Below, one piece after another: positions 5,051-5,297 of a DNA stretch of 5,297 bases. The stretch is from Anaerolineales bacterium (GTDB lineage Bacteria; Chloroflexota; Anaerolineae; 4572-78; NAK82). The stretch's first letter is position 1. Each line of letters opens with the position of its first letter. Position numbers and translations under genes: made by a program. A model generated the notes under the pieces. The model saw only the letters and a list, made by a program, of their open reading frames with translations, was not told where the DNA came from and made no database searches. Location of the stretch: assembly GCA_024643945.1 (NCBI GenBank), contig JAHELX010000470.1, positions 1 to 5,297 on the forward strand. Reading direction: 5' to 3'.

Positions 5051-5297
5051 ATGCGCCGAGTGTTGGATTACCAGGCAGACCAAATTGAGATAGTGCTCTA
5101 CTCGCACAAAGTCCCGGGGCGCGTGCTGGGCGGCGTGGTCACCCCGCGCTGGGTGCGCTTCGAGGTGATGCCCGGGCTGGGAGCCCGCGTCAGCAGCATC
5201 GTCCGCCTATCGGAGGAAATCGCCTTGCGACTGGGAAGTGGCGGCGTGCGCGTCCGGCGCCAGGGAGGTACGGTCCGCGTCGAAGTGCCGCGCGAAG
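5051..5297 (+). CDS. FtsK/SpoIIIE-like DNA translocase, N-terminal alpha domain (3' end beyond the window)
   Basis: The first 82 residues are visible and the frame is open at the edge. QADQIEIVLYSHKVPGRV (8-25), GGVVTPRWVRFEVMPGLGARV (27-47), SIVRLSEEIALRLGSGGVRV (50-69) and GGTVRVEVPRE (72-82) follow the order of the FtsK alpha domain. That order is a short helix, a strand with V-x-P-x-x-x-x-F/Y-x-x-x-P-x-x-G-x-x-V, then an LxxxIAxxL helix, an R-V/I strand and a closing EVP. In FtsK and SpoIIIE this module precedes the RecA-like motor that pumps double-stranded DNA. Here it begins within ten residues of the start, so the usual four-helix membrane anchor is absent and a soluble protein is expected. 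The ATG at 5051 has AAAGG 7 nt upstream (5039-5043). Expression is probably SOS-induced, given two LexA boxes. The motor domain itself is outside the window, so the full architecture is inferred. Confidence 0.85.
   Translation, partial: MRRVLDYQADQIEIVLYSHKVPGRVLGGVVTPRWVRFEVMPGLGARVSSIVRLSEEIALRLGSGGVRVRRQGGTVRVEVPRE

Noticed and set aside
5046..5096. Alternative ATG at 5046 for the right-hand gene
   Set aside because: It lies in a different frame from 5051 and meets a stop after 15 codons, whereas the 5051 frame gives a recognisable FtsK alpha domain.

Overview
The window comes from a moderately GC-rich bacterium, most likely a member of the Chloroflexota (Anaerolineae-like). That assignment is inference. 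It rests on AGGAGG-type ribosome sites, the style of the membrane proteins, a Gram-positive-type LexA operator (GAAC-N4-GTTC), and an FtsK-like protein that begins directly with its alpha domain. No rRNA, tRNA, CRISPR array or transposase is visible.

Layout. Positions 1-2101 hold a compact minus-strand operon: an ECF sigma factor (1550-2101), a zinc-finger anti-sigma factor (945-1553, ATGA overlap) and a polytopic membrane protein that runs off the left edge (1-931). Positions 2117-3015 are a decaying stretch. It contains a membrane-protein-like frame broken by an in-frame TAG (about 2134-2394), about 170 bases with no gene, and the C-terminal half of an alpha/beta hydrolase (2562-3015) that has lost its nucleophile half and abuts the stop codon of the next gene. 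The hydrolase part is visibly poorer in GC than its neighbours. Positions 3016-4744 carry two minus-strand integral membrane protein genes: a 222-residue protein that looks like a degenerate CPBP/CAAX-protease-like fold, and a canonical CPBP intramembrane metalloprotease with all its motifs.

At the right edge, transcription turns to the plus strand. A consensus sigma-70 promoter (TTGACA-17-TATAAT) has one perfect LexA/SOS box filling its spacer and a second just after the expected start of transcription. It drives the beginning of an FtsK/SpoIIIE-like DNA translocase (5051 to the edge). This SOS-controlled translocase is the most interesting element.

The second notable pattern is regulatory. 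The regions upstream of both CPBP-type genes carry a pair of dyads (core GTCA-NN-TGAC) with the same 24-bp centre-to-centre spacing. One site of each pair shares 18 of 19 bases with its counterpart. This suggests one dimeric regulator, encoded outside the window, controlling both membrane proteins.
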